From the NCBI GenBank assembly GCA_017544725.1, contig JAFYDR010000317.1, positions 1-57,437 on the forward strand: a stretch of 57,437 nt of DNA, written 5' to 3'. This document shows, in pieces, positions 53,239-57,437 of this stretch. The notes under the pieces were generated by a model. The model did not search any database, was not told where the DNA came from, and was given only the letters and a program-made list of their open reading frames with translations. This DNA comes from Kiritimatiellia bacterium (GTDB lineage Bacteria > Verrucomicrobiota > Kiritimatiellia > RFP12 > UBA1067). Made by a program: the position numbers and the translations under genes. Each line of letters starts with the position of its first letter. Positions within the stretch are counted from its first letter, which is position 1.

Positions 53239-53469
53239 CGTCTTGTTACCCTAGAGGCCGTAGAGGCAATTGCAAAACCTCCCGACCATCTTTTTTCGAC
53301 CACGGAATACACGGAATGCACTGAAAAATCGCGACTCTCCTGAAAACCATTCCGTGAATTCCGTGTATTCCGTGGTTTTGAAATTACTTCCCTAGAAAGT
53401 CTAGCTGTTCTAGATACCCAGAAGTCTAGACAACTAGACCGCACAACCATCCGCAGCGGCTCGCCGCGC
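53239..53469. repeat. Class iii palindrome (53263-53391) and CTAG array (53392-53437)
   Basis: Bases 53263-53391 run from GGCAATTGCAAAACC to GGTTTTGAAATTACTT. Inside, ACCACGGAATACACGGAAT faces ATTCCGTGTATTCCGTGG, a long hairpin. CTAG then occurs at 53392, 53401, 53410, 53426 and 53434, with a further CCCTAGAGG at about 53250. The region separates two paralogous giant genes transcribed in the same direction. Confidence 0.75.
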
Positions 53470-56400
53470 CTACCGAACCATAAAGATGGTGCCGCCACGG
53501 CTCAGCAAGACCGCATTGCGATGGTAACTGACCTGCCACGGCGTTCCCGCCAAATTGGTTCCGGCAAACTGCCCGGTGATACCGCTGGCGCCCGAGGTCG
53601 CCAACGTGTAGCTCGCGCCCGTCAGAGCCTCGATATTGTTGATCTGCAGGCTCAACCCGGTCAGGTCGAAGGTACCCGCCGTGCAATCGATGTTGTCGAT
53701 CGCTGTCTCCGTCGCGTCCAACTCCAACGTCCCTGCGGCACTCACGTTGCTGAAGGTCAGCGTGGCTGTCTCGTTCGTACTCGTGCCGGGGTTGATTGCG
53801 CCGGTGACGGTGAGGTTGCCGCCCGAGACGGTACCCGAACCGGTCAACGCTACGACGGTCTGCGAGTTGCCGCCGAGCGCCAGTTCCGCGCCGTCTGCCA
53901 GTTCAACGCCCGTCGTGGATGGCAACGAGGAGGTCGCGCCGAGCTCCAGCGTGCCACCCGTTACGCGGGTATCGACCGGATACGTGTTCGCGCCCGTGAG
54001 CGTCAACTTGCCCGCCCCTTTCTTTTCAAACATAAAACTTGGCAGAACGTCCGGTCCGGCGCGAACATTCGCAGCCAGTTCCCACTCGGACAACGCCCGG
54101 TTCCAAATGCGCACCTCGTTGTAGTTCGCGGCGGCATCGGCATCGCTCTGCACGGAACGTCCGAGATAGCAGTAAGTCTGCACCAGCGAAGGGAGTGTCC
54201 AGGTCGTGTTCGTGAAGGACGTACTCTTCAGAGTCTCTCCGGTCACGGCATCCTGCTTGTAGGCGGTCGCTACCCAACCGCCGTCATTCGGGAGCGGATA
54301 CAACACAAGGGCGATGTGGAACTCCGTACCAAGTGTGTAAGGCGCCATCTTGTTCGAAACGGACGATGCCCCCTTGCGGATACGGATCATGTCTGTATTG
54401 ATGCCTTCACTCTTCGTCCAACTCATCGTCACGTAATCATTACCATCAACACCAACATCGAAGATACGACTAAAGCTCCTGACTTCGCGTTGCGTCGCCC
54501 AAATTTCGATCGTCGCGGGAGAACCGTCGCGGGGAAGGATGTTTGAACCGAGATTGACGTAGGACTTCTTCGAGCTCCCGCTCGCTGGGGTGAGTGCCAG
54601 TTCGCTGTTACCGTTCGTAAACGTGTAAATGTACGCCGTCGCATCCTGACCGCCGATGCTATCCTTCAAGTCTCCGTTGAAACTCCAGCGGTGGGTCAGA
54701 CCCTCGCCTTGCGCAATGTGCGATGAGGTCGCGGCAAGTGCGTTGCTGAAGGTGATGTTGCGCCCGTTCGAATCGACCGCGCCGCCCAGTTCACCCATAC
54801 CGAACGTTGTCAGGTTGTAGAGGTACTTGGCAGGAGCTTTCGTCGTCGCCCGCAGGGTACCCCCGTTGAAGAAAAACTTGGAGTAGCAACCATTCTTGCC
54901 GTTGTTCCCGGCAACTTCCGTCGCCTCAATTGTTCCGCCGTATCCCAACAGGACACGACCACCGGAACCGGAATTGCCTTCATGCGCGATACTCAGACGC
55001 GTGTTACCGGTCTGCACCTCGCCCGATCCGCTGACCTCCAAGTAACCGACGCTTCCTTCTCCAACGCGGAAATTCTTGGCGACCGGCTCACACAGAACAC
55101 CGCCAGTCACATACACCTCGCCCGTGCCACCACTTCCCCAACCGATGGAACAGACGCCCTTGACCGTGTTGGTACCGCCCGTTTGGCGGAAAGTACCCAG
55201 TCCCTTTTCACGTCCGAGTTGGAAGTGGTAACCGCAGTTCAACATCCCGTCGTTCAACACATACGTCCCGTTGGTGTAATACCCGATGGCCGTGGAAATA
55301 CCGCTGTTATTCCGCGTCGTCACTGTTCCGCCGTTCTGCGTAATCGTACCGCCGCGCACGAAAATCTGATCGAACGAAACATTCGCACCGTTGCCGATCT
55401 CAATTTCGCCGTTGCCGCGATTGGCACTTCCCGCATAGAGGGTTTTTCCGTATGTTGTCCCGCCATCAATCACGATCCGTTTCACCTTGGCGTTGTTTGC
55501 TTCATCCATCCCCGTGGTAATCTGATTCCCGTTCGTGACCATGCAGTCTTTGAGAATCAGAGTTCCGACTATGACGTTCAAGTTGTTGGTTATCGAGATC
55601 GTTTGGTTCGTCGCGGCGAACGTCGAACCGTCTCTGATGTTCATCAGACCGAGAACGTTCTCCTCCTGATTATTCAAGATGGTCGTACCGGCGTAGGTGT
55701 TGAGCCGACGAATCAACAATGGGCCCTCAAACGCGAGCGGGGCAGTACCGTACTTGTCCAATGCACTATCAGCTGCCGCCGAGGAGGTGATCCATCTGCC
55801 TGTGGCGACGGCACTGTTCTTGTTGACAGTCAGCGACACAATCTTACCGTTCAGGTCAAAGGAGTTCGCCAGCGTAATTTTCTGGTCCGCCTCGGAGGTG
55901 TTCAGGATCAAGGAGGTCACGGGGAAGAGTGCGCTTCCGAAGACGATCGGTACATCCGTGTCGCCCAACTTGACTGTCAGAGGGACGCCTTTTGCGGTAA
56001 AGGCGGGAACCATTCCGCTTGAGACCGTGATCTGCCCTGCGCCCGTTCCCAGTCCGGCGGTGATGGAACCGTTCGCGCTGGAAAGCGCACCGCCTAGCAG
56101 CTCCACCGCGTGGTTCGCGTCCAGCCCCTCACCGAAGTCCGCCTGAAGCGTACCCGCGTATATCCGCACGTTCCCGCCGAGGGTATTGTTTCCAGTGAGG
56201 AAGAGCGTGTTCGCACCGAACTTATCCAAGCCACCAGCCAATGCCAGATTTTCCGAAACCGTCTTGTTCCCCGACGCGGTGTTATAGACGCTGGAAGGGG
56301 AGATGTCCGCGCCGTTCTCGACCACCGCATTCGCGCGCAGGGTTGCCTGCTGTGCCGCCGTCCAAGCCGAGCCGAACTGCAACACGGCGCCGTTCCGTAC

Positions 56401-57291
56401 CGTCACCATGCCCGCCGTCGCGTATCCGGGCAGGGACTCCGGAGTCTCTACCACCAATGTTCCCGCGCTCACGACCGTCGGACCATTGTACGTATTCGTC
56501 GCCGCCAGCCACAGTGTTCCTGCGCCGATTTTCTCAATTCCAACGGGTGATGCCTGTACGCCGCTCGCGACCAACGGAATCGCGGCCTTGCAGAAGCGAC
56601 CGTTCGTGTCAAAGACAGCACCGCCATTGCCAATCGTTGCGGAGGTACCAGCCGCACCGGTGAGAAAGATTGTGTTCGCGGCACTGGTAATTCCGGTGGC
56701 GCAATAGGTACCGCCATCAAAGAGCAGCGTCGAGCCGACACGCACCAGTTCGATGCCGTTCGCTTCAATCCTGCCGCCGCTCACCACATGAACGATTCCG
56801 GTAGAACCAGGTTTTACCGCAAGTTGTACACGGTAGGGGGTCGAGAGCTTTCCCGTTCCCGTAATGGTCAAGGAACCGGTCGCGAACTCACCGACCGTCA
56901 CGCGGGATGGTGTACTGACCGTACCACCAGAAAGGGTGTACTCGGCGCGAATGCTCCCGTTCGCTCTCCCGTCTTCGCCACGTCCGACTTTGAATCCCGC
57001 GTCCCCATCACCACTGTAGGCCGCACAAACAGAACCGCCCGTCTGCACGATGTCGAACGAGTTCGTCCGTCCGGTAATCAGATACTTCACCACAATGTCC
57101 ATACCTTCGGAAATCGTCGCCGAACCAACACTCATGTTCACCGTATCGTCCGCTGCCGGATACGCATTGCTCGTCCAATTCGCCGGATCGGTGAAATCCC
57201 CGACCGCGCCCGGCAACCAAGTTCTCGTCACCGCCAGAGCGGAAAACGATACCAACGCCAAAAGCAACCAAATGCTCGTAAACTTCTTCAT
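53470..57291 (-). CDS. Giant secreted beta-strand-repeat protein with LamG-like domain
   Basis: A 1273-residue protein with a signal peptide (about residues 1-21, MKKFTSIWLLLALVSFSALA). The N-terminal third is beta-helix-type repeat sequence opening TRTWLPGAVGDFTDPANWTS, with PATR-like units (NTYNGPTVVSAGTLVVETPE, NNTLGGNVRIYAGTLQADFG). A LamG-like domain (LTHRWSFNGDLKDSIGGQDA) lies at about residues 880-1080, followed by more repeats and the terminal GGTIFMVR. From the NTLGG unit onward it is paralogous to the CE15 fusion downstream. It is likely a passenger-like surface protein, perhaps a glycan-binding adhesin; no membrane barrel domain follows. The ATG at 57291 is chosen, with AGGTTAGGA upstream; the longer frame to 57429 contains the promoter region. 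Confidence 0.88.
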   Translation of the reverse strand: MKKFTSIWLLLALVSFSALAVTRTWLPGAVGDFTDPANWTSNAYPAADDTVNMSVGSATISEGMDIVVKYLITGRTNSFDIVQTGGSVCAAYSGDGDAGFKVGRGEDGRANGSIRAEYTLSGGTVSTPSRVTVGEFATGSLTITGTGKLSTPYRVQLAVKPGSTGIVHVVSGGRIEANGIELVRVGSTLLFDGGTYCATGITSAANTIFLTGAAGTSATIGNGGAVFDTNGRFCKAAIPLVASGVQASPVGIEKIGAGTLWLAATNTYNGPTVVSAGTLVVETPESLPGYATAGMVTVRNGAVLQFGSAWTAAQQATLRANAVVENGADISPSSVYNTASGNKTVSENLALAGGLDKFGANTLFLTGNNTLGGNVRIYAGTLQADFGEGLDANHAVELLGGALSSANGSITAGLGTGAGQITVSSGMVPAFTAKGVPLTVKLGDTDVPIVFGSALFPVTSLILNTSEADQKITLANSFDLNGKIVSLTVNKNSAVATGRWITSSAAADSALDKYGTAPLAFEGPLLIRRLNTYAGTTILNNQEENVLGLMNIRDGSTFAATNQTISITNNLNVIVGTLILKDCMVTNGNQITTGMDEANNAKVKRIVIDGGTTYGKTLYAGSANRGNGEIEIGNGANVSFDQIFVRGGTITQNGGTVTTRNNSGISTAIGYYTNGTYVLNDGMLNCGYHFQLGREKGLGTFRQTGGTNTVKGVCSIGWGSGGTGEVYVTGGVLCEPVAKNFRVGEGSVGYLEVSGSGEVQTGNTRLSIAHEGNSGSGGRVLLGYGGTIEATEVAGNNGKNGCYSKFFFNGGTLRATTKAPAKYLYNLTTFGMGELGGAVDSNGRNITFSNALAATSSHIAQGEGLTHRWSFNGDLKDSIGGQDATAYIYTFTNGNSELALTPASGSSKKSYVNLGSNILPRDGSPATIEIWATQREVRSFSRIFDVGVDGNDYVTMSWTKSEGINTDMIRIRKGASSVSNKMAPYTLGTEFHIALVLYPLPNDGGWVATAYKQDAVTGETLKSTSFTNTTWTLPSLVQTYCYLGRSVQSDADAAANYNEVRIWNRALSEWELAANVRAGPDVLPSFMFEKKGAGKLTLTGANTYPVDTRVTGGTLELGATSSLPSTTGVELADGAELALGGNSQTVVALTGSGTVSGGNLTVTGAINPGTSTNETATLTFSNVSAAGTLELDATETAIDNIDCTAGTFDLTGLSLQINNIEALTGASYTLATSGASGITGQFAGTNLAGTPWQVSYHRNAVLLSRGGTIFMVR

Positions 57292-57364
57292 AATCCTAAC
57301 CTTTCCCGATTCATGCGGAGCGGATGTACCGTAACGAAAAGTCCCTCCGTCCACCGCAAGTAGA

Positions 57365-57414
57365 ATCATACCTAGAACTGCGTTTAGTTTGACAAAATGG
57401 AAGAGATTTGTCAA
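57365..57414 (-). promoter_or_regulatory. Possible promoter and inverted repeat upstream of the giant gene
   Basis: TTGACAAA (57389-57396) and TTTGTCAA (57407-57414) are a perfect 8-bp inverted repeat, so a TTGACA-like box occurs on both strands. On the minus strand TTGTCA (57395-57390), a 19-base spacer and TATGAT (57370-57365) could be a promoter about 75 bases before the ATG. The repeat may be a regulator site overlapping the -35. Confidence 0.4.
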
Positions 57415-57437
57415 GTTGAAGGATTCCATCTTTTCGA

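Noticed and set aside
57292-57429. N-terminal extension of the giant protein at the right edge
   Set aside because: It covers the probable promoter; the signal peptide starts at 57291 with a ribosome site.

Overview
The window looks like chromosomal DNA from a GC-rich, Gram-negative bacterium of the Planctomycetes-Verrucomicrobia-Chlamydiae group. Kiritimatiellota (gut or anoxic lineages) is the best fit. The reasons are LPS core genes (kdsA, kdsB), a type II-style pseudopilin with the H-x-DG tail, very large secreted proteins with autotransporter-associated beta-strand repeats and LamG-like domains, a CE15 glucuronoyl esterase, and a zinc-ribbon Ser/Thr kinase. The lineage is inferred from gene content and was not tested against a database.

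Layout. 1-923: repeat debris, then a DinJ/YafQ toxin-antitoxin pair with a clear promoter. 1050-5711: a secreted endonuclease/phosphatase-tyrosine phosphatase fusion, a PfkB sugar kinase and a secreted nucleoside hydrolase. 5778-9859: a giant beta-strand-repeat surface protein broken by one frameshift. 10547-12255 (minus): a tyrosine recombinase behind a FtsB/DivIC-like gene, with a terminator hairpin that also covers the recombinase ribosome-binding site. 12967-21724 (minus): pseudopilin, a 2347-residue secreted protein and YggS in one operon. 22370-25927 (minus): a sulfur-assimilation operon of metY, an unannotated 49-aa Cys-containing peptide, a DUF3034 outer-membrane protein and cysK. 26572-32528 (minus): pyrK, a Ser/Thr kinase, a glycosyltransferase and kdsA. 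33214-38464 (plus): a decayed AlbA-type gene, a REP-associated tyrosine transposase (RAYT), its hairpin array, two membrane-associated genes and a serine hydrolase. 38600-45968 (minus): kdsB, icd, a Gfo/Idh/MocA oxidoreductase, an acyl-CoA synthetase with an HTH-cupin regulator, and an AraC regulator. 46142-57291: three more giant surface proteins. One has a G8 tract in its signal region and another carries a CE15 esterase.

The most unusual content lies between genes. At least five repeat classes occur there: (i) a 270-290 bp palindrome-rich element with inverted ends and perfect 9-bp target duplications in two copies; (ii) arrays of about 20-nt mini-hairpins with GNA triloops and compensated stems, the largest directly after the RAYT gene; (iii) 95-130 bp palindromes; (iv) heptamer and octamer tandem words; (v) CTAG arrays with a 9-bp step. 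The RAYT and its hairpin array form a plausible REP/BIME-like system in a lineage where I do not know of a description.

The four beta-strand-repeat proteins, including the broken one, all end in a short hydrophobic stretch followed by a terminal arginine. This may be a shared sorting or anchoring tag. The two at the right end are paralogues over their C-terminal two thirds but have different N-terminal modules. This suggests a common display scaffold that carries swapped cargo, in one case an enzyme for breaking lignin-carbohydrate ester bonds.
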